From assembly GCF_026421305.1 (NCBI RefSeq), contig NZ_JAPJBQ010000004.1, positions 62,001 to 126,000 of the forward strand: DNA of 64,000 nt, written 5' to 3'. The translations under genes were made by a program, and so were the position numbers. Position 1 is the stretch's first letter. Each line of letters starts with the position of its first letter. Of this stretch, positions 35,761 through 43,883 are shown one piece after another. Under the pieces are notes generated by a model that saw nothing but the letters and a program-made list of their open reading frames with translations, ran no database searches and was not told the origin of the DNA. The DNA is from Dyella silvae (GTDB lineage: Bacteria > Pseudomonadota > Gammaproteobacteria > Xanthomonadales > Rhodanobacteraceae).

Positions 35761-36759
35761 TTGAACGCACACGCCCTGCCCCGGCTGGCCATCACCGCAG
35801 GTGAGCCGGCGGGGATCGGCCCCGAGCTTCTGATCCGATTGGCCGCCACTTCGCTGGCGGCCAATTTCGTTGCGGTGACCGATCGGGATCTCCTGCGCCG
35901 TGCTGCTGCGCGATGCGGGCAGGCGATCGAGCTGATCGACGACGATGGCGCGGGGACCACCGAGCGCCGGCCCGGCCAGCTCCGGGTCCACCACGTTCCG
36001 CTAGGAGCTCCGGAAGTACCGGGACAGCCCGACCCGCGCAACGCACAGCATGTGCTGGCAACGCTGACGGAGGCTGCCGACGGCTGCATGACCGGGCGCT
36101 ACGCCGCCGTCGTCACTGCGCCGCTGCAAAAATCGTCGATCAACGACGCCGGCATCCGCTTCAGCGGTCACACCGAATTCTTCGCCGAACGCGCCAACGC
36201 GGATGTGGTGATGATGTTGGCCAGTCCGGAGTTGCGCGTGGCACTCGCCACCACGCACCTGCCGCTGTCGGCCGTGCCCGCTGCAGTCACTCGCAACGCG
36301 CTCGAACGCGTGCTGCGCATCGTTCATCGCGAGCTGACCGACAAGTTCGGCCTGGCCCAGCCGCGCATCGCCGTGCTGGGGCTGAATCCGCATGCGGGCG
36401 AAGGCGGCCATCTCGGACGCGAAGAGATCGACACCATCATCCCGTTGCTCGACGCACTGCGTGGCGAGGGCGTGTCGCTGCTCGGTCCACTGCCTGCCGA
36501 TACCGCGTTTGTTCCCGCCATGCGCGAGCGCTACGACGCGGTGGTAGCGATGTATCACGATCAGGCGTTGCCGGTGCTCAAGAGCGAAGCATTCGACCGC
36601 ACCGTCAACCTGACGCTGGGTCTACCCTTTATCCGCACATCGGTCGATCACGGCACCGCACTGGATCTCGCCGGCACCGGCCAGGGCGACCCGTCCAGCC
36701 TCATAGCGGCGGCAAACATGGCGCTTGAATTAGTCGCACGATCCAAACGCCTGAAGTGA
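35761..36759 (+). CDS. pdxA: 4-hydroxythreonine-4-phosphate dehydrogenase PdxA
   Basis: Oxidises 4-phosphohydroxy-L-threonine in the deoxyxylulose-dependent route to pyridoxal phosphate. The 332-residue protein begins LPRLAITAGEPAGIGPELL and carries ISFSGHTEF-like sequence (IRFSGHTEFFAER), GLNPHAGEGGHLGREE, and MYHDQALPVLK with metal-binding histidines and aspartates. The start is TTG, eight bases after the surA stop, with GAGGT four bases upstream; no better start exists. Fourth-position operon gene order matches E. coli. Its stop codon lies inside a nine-base stem-loop (36755-36794). Confidence 0.95.
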   Translation: MNAHALPRLAITAGEPAGIGPELLIRLAATSLAANFVAVTDRDLLRRAAARCGQAIELIDDDGAGTTERRPGQLRVHHVPLGAPEVPGQPDPRNAQHVLATLTEAADGCMTGRYAAVVTAPLQKSSINDAGIRFSGHTEFFAERANADVVMMLASPELRVALATTHLPLSAVPAAVTRNALERVLRIVHRELTDKFGLAQPRIAVLGLNPHAGEGGHLGREEIDTIIPLLDALRGEGVSLLGPLPADTAFVPAMRERYDAVVAMYHDQALPVLKSEAFDRTVNLTLGLPFIRTSVDHGTALDLAGTGQGDPSSLIAAANMALELVARSKRLK

Positions 36760-36794
36760 GAAGCGAGCAAAAGCCCTCACTCTCTCTTCTCACT
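36755..36794 (+). promoter_or_regulatory. Stem-loop spanning the pdxA stop codon
   Basis: Nine-base perfect inverted repeat AGTGAGAAG/CTTCTCACT (36755-36763 and 36786-36794). The left arm includes the pdxA stop codon and the right arm ends 22 bases before ksgA. It could modulate readthrough or ribosome entry for ksgA. No T-run. Confidence 0.4.
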
Positions 36795-36816
36795 CCTCTC
36801 AACGAATTTCTGCCCT

Positions 36817-37602
36817 ATGAACGCCCGCCCCAAGAAAAGTTTCGGCCAACATTTTCTGCACGAGAAGCGCTACATCGAGCGCATCGTCAGTGCCATCTCG
36901 CCTCGCGCGGACGAATTTGTGGTGGAGATCGGCCCCGGCGAAGGCGCACTGACGCTGCCGCTGCTTGCCGCCGCCGGCAAGCTCACCGCCATCGAACTCG
37001 ATACGGATCTCATTCCGGATCTGCAGGCCCGTGCCGCCAGTGTGGGCGAGCTCAGCATCATTCATTCCGACGTGCTGAAAGTGGATTTCACCGCACTGGC
37101 GCATCGCCATGGCGTGGAGCGTCTGCGCGTTGCGGGCAACCTGCCCTACTACATTTCCAGCCCCATCCTGTTTCACTGTGTGGAACATGCAAGCGCCATC
37201 CAGGACATGCACTTCATGCTGCAGAAAGAGGTGGTCGATCGCATGGCGGCCGAGCCTGGCAGCAAAGTGTATGGACGCCTTTCGGTGATGCTGCAGCTCG
37301 CATGCCGGGTGGAGCCCTTGTTTGTGGTGCCGCCGGGCGCTTTCCGCCCGCCGCCGAAAGTCGACTCGGCGGTAGTGAGGCTGGTCCCGCTCGGTCCGGA
37401 CCAGCTCCCCGACGCAGACCCTGAACGCATTTACACGATTGTGAAGGCCGCCTTCGCGCAGCGTCGCAAGACCCTCAGCAACGCACTCAAGAACGTCATG
37501 AACGCGGAGGCGATTCTCGCTGCGGATGTCGATCCCAAGGCACGTGCGGAGACGCTTTCACCGCAAGACTACGTGCGTCTGGCCTGCGTCGTCGTCGAAT
37601 GA
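36817..37602 (+). CDS. ksgA: 16S rRNA dimethyladenosine transferase RsmA/KsgA
   Basis: Dimethylates two adjacent adenines in the 3' terminal hairpin of 16S rRNA during 30S maturation; loss gives kasugamycin resistance. The 261-residue protein has the SAM-binding motif VVEIGPGEGALT, the acidic IELDTDL, the catalytic NLPYYISSP motif, and PPGAFRPPPKVDSAVV near the target-binding part. Full length. It lies 57 bases after pdxA with only a poor ribosome site, consistent with coupling through the stem-loop there. Confidence 0.98.
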   Translation: MNARPKKSFGQHFLHEKRYIERIVSAISPRADEFVVEIGPGEGALTLPLLAAAGKLTAIELDTDLIPDLQARAASVGELSIIHSDVLKVDFTALAHRHGVERLRVAGNLPYYISSPILFHCVEHASAIQDMHFMLQKEVVDRMAAEPGSKVYGRLSVMLQLACRVEPLFVVPPGAFRPPPKVDSAVVRLVPLGPDQLPDADPERIYTIVKAAFAQRRKTLSNALKNVMNAEAILAADVDPKARAETLSPQDYVRLACVVVE

Positions 37603-37614
37603 ATACGCCCCCGT

Positions 37615-37651
37615 TGGCGTCGCAGTCGGTCATATACCGCTAGCGACGCCA
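37615..37651 (+). terminator. Nested stem-loop between ksgA and apaG
   Basis: Nine-base perfect arms TGGCGTCGC/GCGACGCCA (37615-37623 and 37643-37651) enclose a smaller CGGT/ACCG hairpin. It starts 13 bases after the ksgA stop. There is no T-run, so it may be an RNA processing or attenuation element rather than a full stop. A TACAAT sequence at 37701-37706, just before apaG, could be an internal -10 box. Confidence 0.45.
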
Positions 37652-37712
37652 GGGATTAACGAATCGGCACACCCCTGCTCCATTACAAGGCCACAACCCG
37701 TACAATCGGAGC

Positions 37713-38096
37713 ATGAACGAACGATCTTCCTACACGATCGACGTGCAGGTCGAACCCCGCTTTGTCCCCGACCAATCTCGTCCCGGCGACAACCGCTATG
37801 TTTTCGCCTACACGATCACCCTGCACAACGCCGGCGACGTACCGGCGCGCCTGTTGACGCGCCACTGGATCATCACGGACGCCAACGGCAAAGTCGAAGA
37901 AGTCACTGGTGAAGGCGTAGTGGGCGAACAACCCTGGATCCGCCCGGGCGACCAGTACGAGTACACCTCGGGCGCCGTGCTGGAAACGGCGGTGGGCATC
38001 ATGCAGGGCAGTTACCAGATGCTGGCCGACGACGGTACGCGCTTTGAAGCGCCGATTCCGGCGTTCACCCTGTCCATCCCCCGCACGCTGCACTGA
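37713..38096 (+). CDS. apaG: Co2+/Mg2+ efflux-associated protein ApaG
   Basis: Small fibronectin-III-like protein of 127 residues. It has [23 protein letters not shown] at the start, a central [27 protein letters not shown] and [20 protein letters not shown], the classic ApaG pattern. Its biochemical role is not settled; mutants in Salmonella show altered cobalt and magnesium handling. The stop codon overlaps the apaH start by one base (TGATG), so translation is coupled. GGAG is too close to the ATG to be an ideal ribosome site, which hints at an alternative initiation mode. Confidence 0.96.
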   Translation: MNERSSYTIDVQVEPRFVPDQSRPGDNRYVFAYTITLHNAGDVPARLLTRHWIITDANGKVEEVTGEGVVGEQPWIRPGDQYEYTSGAVLETAVGIMQGSYQMLADDGTRFEAPIPAFTLSIPRTLH

Positions 38097-38947
38097 TGGC
38101 TACGTACGCAATCGGAGATGTGCAGGGCTGCCATCCCGAACTCCAACGCCTCCTCGACAAAATCCGCTTTGATCCCGCTCAGGATCGCCTGTGGTTCTGC
38201 GGCGACCTGGTGAACCGCGGCGGACAGTCGCTGGAAACGCTGCGGCTCATTCACAGCTTGCGCGAGCAATCCATCATCACGCTCGGCAATCACGACCTCA
38301 GCCTGCTGGCGATTGCCCAGCGGCGCCCCGAAGCGCAGTCCAAGGTCAACCCGGAGCTGCGCGAAGTGTTGTTTGCCGACGACGCGCCGGTGCTGATGGA
38401 ATGGCTGCGCTCGCAGAAGCTGCTGCATCACGACGAGCAGCTTAACTGGACGATGGTGCACGCCGGACTCGCTCCCTCGTGGACGCTGCGCCAGGCTCAG
38501 CGTTCGGCGCAGGAAATCGAACGCGAACTGGGCAGCCCGCGCCACCCGCGACTGCTGAAGAATCTGTTCGGCAACCGCCCCGCAGCCTGGAACAGCCGCC
38601 TGCAGGGCATCGAGCGCATGCGCGCTTCGATCAACACGCTCACGCGCATGCGCTATTGCGACATCCAGGGGCGCATCGATTTCGAGAGCAAGGGCATACC
38701 GGGCACGCAAAAACCGGGCATGTATCCGTGGTTCGAGACGCCTGGCATGCGTCGACGCGAGACTCGCATCGTCTGTGGCCATTGGTCCGCACTGGGTCGC
38801 TTCGCCGGCTTGGGCGTGTACTCGATCGATACCGGCTGCGTATGGGGCGGCCAGCTCACCGCGTTGCGCCTGGATACGGAAGAGCCTCAGTACATCGCCG
38901 TGGATGCCGAGCCGTATCGCAAACGACCGCCGGGCGGCGGCGACTGA
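38096..38947 (+). CDS. apaH: Symmetrical bis(5'-nucleosyl)-tetraphosphatase ApaH
   Basis: Hydrolyses Ap4A to two ADP and also removes Np4 caps from RNA. The 283-residue protein is a metallophosphatase with YAIGDVQGCHPEL, LWFCGDLVNRGGQS and LGNHDLSLLA, the metal-binding blocks, and later VCGHWSALGRF. Length is typical. It is the last gene of the lptD operon. Its final 61 bases overlap the 3' end of the AraC regulator gene on the other strand. Confidence 0.97.
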   Translation: MATYAIGDVQGCHPELQRLLDKIRFDPAQDRLWFCGDLVNRGGQSLETLRLIHSLREQSIITLGNHDLSLLAIAQRRPEAQSKVNPELREVLFADDAPVLMEWLRSQKLLHHDEQLNWTMVHAGLAPSWTLRQAQRSAQEIERELGSPRHPRLLKNLFGNRPAAWNSRLQGIERMRASINTLTRMRYCDIQGRIDFESKGIPGTQKPGMYPWFETPGMRRRETRIVCGHWSALGRFAGLGVYSIDTGCVWGGQLTALRLDTEEPQYIAVDAEPYRKRPPGGGD

Positions 38948-39906
38948 AAGCCGCCGTGTATGGCAGAGAGGCGCACCGCACCGGATGACGGTAGCGCATC
39001 GTCCTCGCAGCGCTGACGTTCACCGCGAATACGCCCCGGACAGATCCCGCTGACGCGCTTGAACAGGCGGCGGAACGCCGCTTCGCTGCTGTAACCCAGC
39101 TGTTGCGCAATACTCGCAACGGATTGCTGACGATCACGCAGCAACTGCTCGGCCAAGCTGACGCGCCACTGCGTGACGTACTGGATCGGCGGCATCTTCA
39201 TCAGTTGAGTGAAGCGCTCGGCGAACGCCGAGCGCGACATGCACGCAAGCGAAGCCATCGACTGCATGGTCCATTCTTGTCCAGGATGGTCATACACCGC
39301 CTGCAGCACTCTGGCGATGCGGGGGTCAGCCAACGAGGCGAACAAGCCTTGCCGCTCACCGGCATCATTGGCGTAATGGCAAATAGCCAACGTGAATAGC
39401 GTATCGGCAAGTTTGTTGAGCAACACCTGCCGGCCGGCACAGCCCGTGTGCACGAGGCCTACCATCATGGCCGCCAGTTCCCGGAATGGATGACTGGCCT
39501 CCGCCGCACGCACCACCATGCAAGACGGCAAGGCAAGATTGAGCGGATGCTGCGATGTGCCGGTAAAACGGAATTCGCCGCAGATCAGACTGGTCTGATC
39601 CGAGTACGGCTGACCGCTGTCACTCAACTGATGCGGGTGACCGTGCGGAAAGATCACCAGGTCGCCCGCTTCCAGCATCAGTGCCCGCGCCAGTACCGGA
39701 CTTTCGACCTGGCACTGGCCGACACCTACCAGATGAAACAAGCCACAGTGATAACGCGGCTCGTCGAGGAACCAGGAACCGCAGCGATGCAGCTCGGCCA
39801 CCACTTCCACCTGAAGCATCGACCGGTTGAGCAAGGATTCCAGCGCCGGCGCAATGAGCGTGTGCTTGGGCCCCGCAGGCAGGGCAGGATTCGGCTCAAT
39901 AAGCAT
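38887..39906 (-). CDS. AraC-family transcriptional regulator with cupin-type sensor domain
   Basis: Regulator of 339 residues. The N-terminal part (about 1-180) is a cupin-like sensor with WFLDEPRYHCGLFHLV and GDLVIFPHGHPHQLSD. The C-terminal part (about 205-305) is the two-helix-turn-helix AraC domain with WTMQSMASLACMSRSAFAERF and SVASIAQQLGYSSEAAFRRLFKR. The last 35 residues past the DNA-binding domain are proline/glycine-rich and may be unstructured. Target and ligand unknown. It is tail to tail with apaH, overlapping by 61 bases, and lies 55 bases upstream of the bufferin-type locus end, which runs the same way. Confidence 0.92.
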   Translation of the reverse strand: MLIEPNPALPAGPKHTLIAPALESLLNRSMLQVEVVAELHRCGSWFLDEPRYHCGLFHLVGVGQCQVESPVLARALMLEAGDLVIFPHGHPHQLSDSGQPYSDQTSLICGEFRFTGTSQHPLNLALPSCMVVRAAEASHPFRELAAMMVGLVHTGCAGRQVLLNKLADTLFTLAICHYANDAGERQGLFASLADPRIARVLQAVYDHPGQEWTMQSMASLACMSRSAFAERFTQLMKMPPIQYVTQWRVSLAEQLLRDRQQSVASIAQQLGYSSEAAFRRLFKRVSGICPGRIRGERQRCEDDALPSSGAVRLSAIHGGFQSPPPGGRLRYGSASTAMY

Positions 39907-39961
39907 GGCGTCCTTCCGGTAGTTGGCTCTAAAGGAAACTTCGCCGGAAAGCTGCCCGAGG

Positions 39962-40756
39962 TTACATGGCGGGGCGAGAGGGTAGCTCCGATCGCCCGAT
40001 CAGCCCTTCCCCCAGCCAACGCATCAGGTGCCCGAGCATGCGCTGAGGCGCGCTGGCCGCAACATGTTGCGCCGCCAGCCGCTCGCACAACTGGCTAAAC
40101 GACTCGCCACGTGCCATCCCGCGTAACGCGCTCAGTTCATCGGGCGTCACGCGGCGATAACGCACATCCATCGCCGGCCGCCACACCACGAACTGGCGAG
40201 GATGATCCAACCGGCGCAGCCGGGGGCGCTCGGCGCCCTGGTCAGCTGCTCGCCGGAACGCCTCGGCGTTGCAGGTCAGCGTCAGCCATTGCAAGTGATT
40301 CAATGGATGCAGGCGCAGTTCTGCCCATGCCTCCGCCGGAACGCCAGACAGGTCGGCAGCGGAAATGCCGGCTTCATCGGCGGCGTCGAACGCGATGGAG
40401 ATGGCCCAATCAAGCTTTGCCATCTCAGCCCATGCCGGCTGCGTGCGCCAGGGCATGGTCTGCTCGAGGAACGTGGCGAGCCCTGCACCATGCCAACGAA
40501 TGTTGTAATGCGAGGACGGATGCACCATGACGTAGTCGTCCAACATGGACGTGAAGCGCCGCCCCATCATCAACGCCAGACCGGGAAACTCCGTGGCGAG
40601 CGCATCGCGCAGACGCAGACGGTAGCCGCGGTGATAGACGAACAAACGGCTCTCGGCGTCGGCAAGCGCGTCACCCTGCAGTGGCGCAAGCGTCGAAGGC
40701 CTGACTGACATCAGGGCCTGGGCCAGCTCCGTCTGCAGCGCATGCAGATCGCTCAT
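39962..40756 (-). CDS. bufC: BufC/HvfC-like DUF2063 protein (MNIO partner)
   Basis: Protein of 264 residues of the DUF2063 (putative DNA-binding) family, now known as the partner of MNIO enzymes in RiPP modification. The N-terminal part shows LHALQTELAQALMS and FVYHRGYRLRLRDALATEFPGLALMMG, the family signature. In known systems it docks the precursor peptide to the DUF692 enzyme. The ATG overlaps the stop of the MNIO gene by four bases, so the two are translationally coupled. No DNA-binding role should be assumed. Symbol is by analogy with the bufferin systems. Confidence 0.88.
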   Translation of the reverse strand: MSDLHALQTELAQALMSVRPSTLAPLQGDALADAESRLFVYHRGYRLRLRDALATEFPGLALMMGRRFTSMLDDYVMVHPSSHYNIRWHGAGLATFLEQTMPWRTQPAWAEMAKLDWAISIAFDAADEAGISAADLSGVPAEAWAELRLHPLNHLQWLTLTCNAEAFRRAADQGAERPRLRRLDHPRQFVVWRPAMDVRYRRVTPDELSALRGMARGESFSQLCERLAAQHVAASAPQRMLGHLMRWLGEGLIGRSELPSRPAM

Positions 40757-41604
40757 GCAGCCTCCTGCAGCAATGGCGCGGCAAGCCGGCGCGCGTGCTC
40801 CAGTTCGGAGAGAAGCTCTGCCAGCGGTGGAATGTGATCGTCGCGCTCGATCATGGTGGATACCCTTCCGTAGCGACGCACCGCTTCGATGTAGAGGGCC
40901 CATACCGGATCGATCACCGGCGCATCGTGCGTGTCGATCAGCAGCGCACCGCCCTGCTCGTGTCCCGCCAGATGAAACTGCTGCACGCGCGAAGCCGGAA
41001 TGCCGTCCAGATAATCGATGGACGAGAAACCGTGATTGTGGGCGCTGACATAGATGTTGTTGATGTCGAGCAGGATCAGACAATCTGCACGCTCAGCCAC
41101 CGCTGCGAGAAATTCCCATTCGGTAAGCTGCGACTGCGCAAAGCGGATATAGCTGGATACGTTCTCGAGCAGAATGCGTCGCCCAAGGATGTCTTGCACG
41201 CGACGCACGCGATCCACCACATGCGCGAGCGCCTCCTCGGTGTAGGGCAACGGCATCAGGTCATGCAGCTGGATGCCATTGACGCCGGTCCAGCACAGAT
41301 GATCGGAAATCCACGCCGGCTCGACGCGTCTGGCCAATGCGGCAAGCGCTTTCAGGTATTCGGGGTCGAGGGGATCGGCACTGCCGATCGACATGGACAC
41401 GCCATGCATCACCAGGGGAAACCGCTCACGAAATCGTTCCAGCCATTGCAGCGGACGTCCGCCTGGTACGAGGTAGTTCTCCGATACGATTTCCAGCCAC
41501 TCGACGTTGCCGGGTTCGTCGATCAGCGTTTCGTAATGATCCACACGCAGCCCAAGGCCAAAGCCGAGATACGGCAGCTCTCGTTGAGTGTCAGACTTGA
41601 TCAT
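40753..41604 (-). CDS. bufB: MNIO-family (DUF692) multinuclear iron oxidase, BufB-like
   Basis: Non-heme iron enzyme of 283 residues with a TIM-barrel fold that modifies cysteines in a RiPP precursor; in bufferins the product is a thiooxazole-type heterocycle that binds copper. Family motifs include LGFGLGLRVDHYETL, WLEIVSENYL, MHGVSMSIGSADPLD, ISDHLCWTGVNGIQLHDLMPLPYTEE, LLENVSSYIRF and LLDINNIYVSAHNHGF, with the histidine, glutamate and aspartate ligands expected for two or three iron ions. I chose the ATG at 41604, which fits family starts. It lies 54 bases after the precursor gene and overlaps bufC. Confidence 0.93.
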   Translation of the reverse strand: MIKSDTQRELPYLGFGLGLRVDHYETLIDEPGNVEWLEIVSENYLVPGGRPLQWLERFRERFPLVMHGVSMSIGSADPLDPEYLKALAALARRVEPAWISDHLCWTGVNGIQLHDLMPLPYTEEALAHVVDRVRRVQDILGRRILLENVSSYIRFAQSQLTEWEFLAAVAERADCLILLDINNIYVSAHNHGFSSIDYLDGIPASRVQQFHLAGHEQGGALLIDTHDAPVIDPVWALYIEAVRRYGRVSTMIERDDHIPPLAELLSELEHARRLAAPLLQEAA

Positions 41605-41658
41605 GGCGTATCGGCCCCGGCAAGGCGCGCCGCACAGCGGCACGCCTTGCCGAACGTG

Positions 41659-41940
41659 TTACGACTGCTTGGCCGCGGCCTGAGCCGCTTCGCAATCCTG
41701 CTGGGTCTTCTGCATGGTGAAGCCCTCGCCCTTGCACGAGTTCTGGCCCTTGCATGAATTGGTGGCCTGCTTGCAGGCGCCCTTGCCCTTGCAGGACGAC
41801 GAGTGCATGCACTTCACGCTGGCGGTGTCACCGGTGCCGGTAGCGGTTTTGTCTGCCGCGGATGCGGACATCGTGGTCACTGCGAACAAGCCGGCGACCA
41901 TCATCGCCATGGCTGCACCGTTCAGTTTGCTGGTCTTCAT
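41659..41940 (-). CDS. bufA: Bufferin-type RiPP metallophore precursor (BufA-like)
   Basis: Secreted precursor of 93 residues. A signal peptide ends near residue 29 (TTMSASAA). The mature part has six cysteines (44, 50, 56, 63, 69, 83) in a repeated SCKG pattern: HSSSCKGKGAC, NSCKGQNSCKGEGF. This, the adjoining MNIO and DUF2063 genes and the periplasmic signal fit bufferin precursors, which chelate excess copper. The CKGxG spacing suggests the second precursor type rather than the classical DUF2282 type. AGGAG lies seven bases before the ATG. Which cysteines are modified, and the metal bound, are unknown. Confidence 0.82.
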   Translation of the reverse strand: MKTSKLNGAAMAMMVAGLFAVTTMSASAADKTATGTGDTASVKCMHSSSCKGKGACKQATNSCKGQNSCKGEGFTMQKTQQDCEAAQAAAKQS

Positions 41941-42213
41941 AGATCGCTCCTACGTGGTGGTGAGGCTGAGGTGTTGCCGGATCCGGTACTGGGTCGACCG
42001 GACGACTTCCGACGGCGGCATTGTTCATCGCACGACGTGAACTGGCTGTCCCCGGTCGTCCCGGTTTTGTGCCCAATCGTCCGGCAACGGCGCGTTACGG
42101 CTGGTGAAGCGAACGATCGGACTGACGGCAAGAAAGCGTGGACGCCTGAACATGGCGTGCGGCGACGAGGGTTCGCATGATGTCCCCACATCCTTCCGAC
42201 GGAACTCGCTGTC
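41941..42213. promoter_or_regulatory. Divergent intergenic region between bufA and the doxX gene
   Basis: No reading frame here looks real. It must contain the promoters of the bufferin locus (minus) and of the DoxX-thioredoxin-CcdA-patatin set (plus). The bufA ribosome site is AGGAG near 41948-41952. I saw no clear operator for a copper regulator and no recognisable -35/-10 pair. Confidence 0.4.
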
Positions 42214-42720
42214 ATGCGCCTCCCACTGATTACCACAGCCTCGCGCCTGCTTCATATGCTGAACGCCATTGAATGGCTGGGGCCACTCACGATGCGCGTG
42301 GTCTTCGGCTACTTCTGGCTGGAGACAGGGATCGGCAAGATTCACAACCTTGACGCCTTCATTCAGCGCTTCATCGGCTGGGGCATCCCGTTTCCCGTAT
42401 TCAGCGCCACGCTTTCTGCCTGGACCGAGCTGATCGGTGGCCTGCTCATCATGCTTGGCTTGTTCACGCGACTGGTGTGTATCCCCATGATCATCAACAT
42501 GGCGGTCGCCGTGACGCTGGTCGTGTCGACAAATCTCATGGGTCTGGACGATTACGTCGAGGCCGATGAAATCGTCTATAGCCTCATCTTCTTCTGGCTG
42601 CTTGTTTCGGGCCCGGGCAAAGCCAGTCTCGACACACTGTTGGCCCGGATGCTCGGCATCCGCACCGCACCCTACGGCGTTGACGACAACCGTAAGCGCA
42701 TCGCTGCCGTCACCCAGTAA
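42214..42720 (+). CDS. DoxX-family inner-membrane protein
   Basis: A 168-residue protein with four membrane helices and the DoxX pattern (MRVVFGYFWLETGIGKIHN, FSATLSAWTELIGGLLIMLGLFTRL, MIINMAVAVTLV). DoxX proteins are found with thiol redox enzymes and are the usual fourth gene (bufD) of bufferin operons. Here it is divergent from bufABC rather than after them. The following thioredoxin and CcdA-like genes support a role in thiol redox at the membrane, perhaps for the cysteine-rich precursor. That link is inference. Confidence 0.85.
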   Translation: MRLPLITTASRLLHMLNAIEWLGPLTMRVVFGYFWLETGIGKIHNLDAFIQRFIGWGIPFPVFSATLSAWTELIGGLLIMLGLFTRLVCIPMIINMAVAVTLVVSTNLMGLDDYVEADEIVYSLIFFWLLVSGPGKASLDTLLARMLGIRTAPYGVDDNRKRIAAVTQ

Positions 42721-42747
42721 TCCCACACCATTGGAGTAGCAGCACTC

Positions 42748-43134
42748 ATGAAGATGCCGTCTTTGATCCGCGTTCTCGCGGCAACGCTCCTGGTCGCAAC
42801 GAGTCTGGCGAGCGCCGATGAAATACCGTTCGATCAGGCGAAGTACGCCCAGGCTGTGGCTGCCGGAAAACCGGTCGTGGTTTACCTGCACGCCGATTGG
42901 TGCCCCACTTGCCGTGCGCAGAAGCCCATCGTCGACAAGCTGTCGGTCGAGCCAACATTCAAACCGGTGACGATCTTCGTGGCGGATTTCGACAAGGAAA
43001 CCGCCCTGGAGAAGTCGCTGAAGGTGAACCATCAATCGACCTTTGTCGTCTTCAGGCAGGGGCACGAAGTGACGCGCTCCACCGGGCAAACCGATGAGGC
43101 CGCGATTCGCGCAACATTCAAGCAGGCACTCTGA
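42748..43134 (+). CDS. Periplasmic thioredoxin-like protein
   Basis: Thioredoxin-fold protein of 128 residues with a signal peptide (MKMPSLIRVLAATLLVATSLASA). The active site WCPTC has C52 and C55, followed by the strands KPVTIFVADFDKE and STFVVFRQGHEV. It resembles the C-terminal domain of DsbD or TlpA-type reductants. Its stop codon overlaps the start of the next gene by one base (TGATG), so it is coupled to the CcdA-like membrane protein, its likely electron donor. Probably reduces periplasmic disulfides. GGAG lies upstream of the ATG. Confidence 0.9.
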   Translation: MKMPSLIRVLAATLLVATSLASADEIPFDQAKYAQAVAAGKPVVVYLHADWCPTCRAQKPIVDKLSVEPTFKPVTIFVADFDKETALEKSLKVNHQSTFVVFRQGHEVTRSTGQTDEAAIRATFKQAL

Positions 43135-43862
43135 TGGACTTTGGACTCGGCACCTACGCCCTCGGATTTCTGGCCGGTGCCGCCACGCTACTGTCACCGT
43201 GCGTGTTGCCCATTCTGCCTATCCTGATTGCCGCATCGATATCACGTCACCGCTGGGGCAGTGCCATGCTCGCGCTCGGCCTTAGCCTGTCGTTTGCGCT
43301 GTCGGGAACACTCATTGCCACGCTTGGCGCTTCCGCGGGTTTCGCGCCAGATACGTTCCGCCGTGTGGCGGCGGCGCTCATGGTGGTGTTCGGCCTGGTG
43401 ATGTTGGTACCGCGCTGGCAGAACGCGTTCTCAACGGTCGCCTCGCGCGTCGGCAATCTTGGTCAACAGGCGCTCGGTACGGTGCGTGGCGAAGGCTGGC
43501 TTAGTCAGTTTGTCATTGGCCTGTTGCTGGGCCTGGTCTGGAGTCCTTGCGTTGGCCCGACCCTGGGTGCTGCCACGACGCTCGCAGCACAAGGCCGCAA
43601 CCTCAGCCAGATTGCCCTGTTGATGATGGTGTTCGGGCTGGGCGCCGGCCTGCCTTTGCTTGTGCTGAGCACCGCGTCCAACGCCACCTTCGTCCGCATG
43701 CGTGGTGCGCTGACGTCAGCAGGTCATGGGATCAAAGTGTCGCTCGGCGCCTGCTTTGTGTTGGTCGGTGTGCTGATCCTCACCGGTGCCGATCATCAGC
43801 TGGAGGCCTGGCTGCTATCCATCAGCCCGGATTGGCTCACGCGACTCACCACGTCGTTGTGA
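43134..43862 (+). CDS. CcdA/DsbD-type thiol reductant membrane transporter
   Basis: Inner-membrane protein of 242 residues with about six helices that carries reducing power from cytoplasmic thioredoxin to the periplasm. It has the two conserved cysteine motifs, SPCVLPILP (C23) and SPCVGPTLG (C140), at the ends of helices 1 and 4. Together with the thioredoxin in front it forms a split version of DsbD (membrane part plus reductase domain). Coupled start with the thioredoxin gene. The likely substrates are periplasmic disulfides, and the neighbourhood suggests the bufferin precursor as a candidate. Confidence 0.92.
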   Translation: MDFGLGTYALGFLAGAATLLSPCVLPILPILIAASISRHRWGSAMLALGLSLSFALSGTLIATLGASAGFAPDTFRRVAAALMVVFGLVMLVPRWQNAFSTVASRVGNLGQQALGTVRGEGWLSQFVIGLLLGLVWSPCVGPTLGAATTLAAQGRNLSQIALLMMVFGLGAGLPLLVLSTASNATFVRMRGALTSAGHGIKVSLGACFVLVGVLILTGADHQLEAWLLSISPDWLTRLTTSL

Positions 43863-43883
43863 CCGCGCGAGAGCGTAACCACC

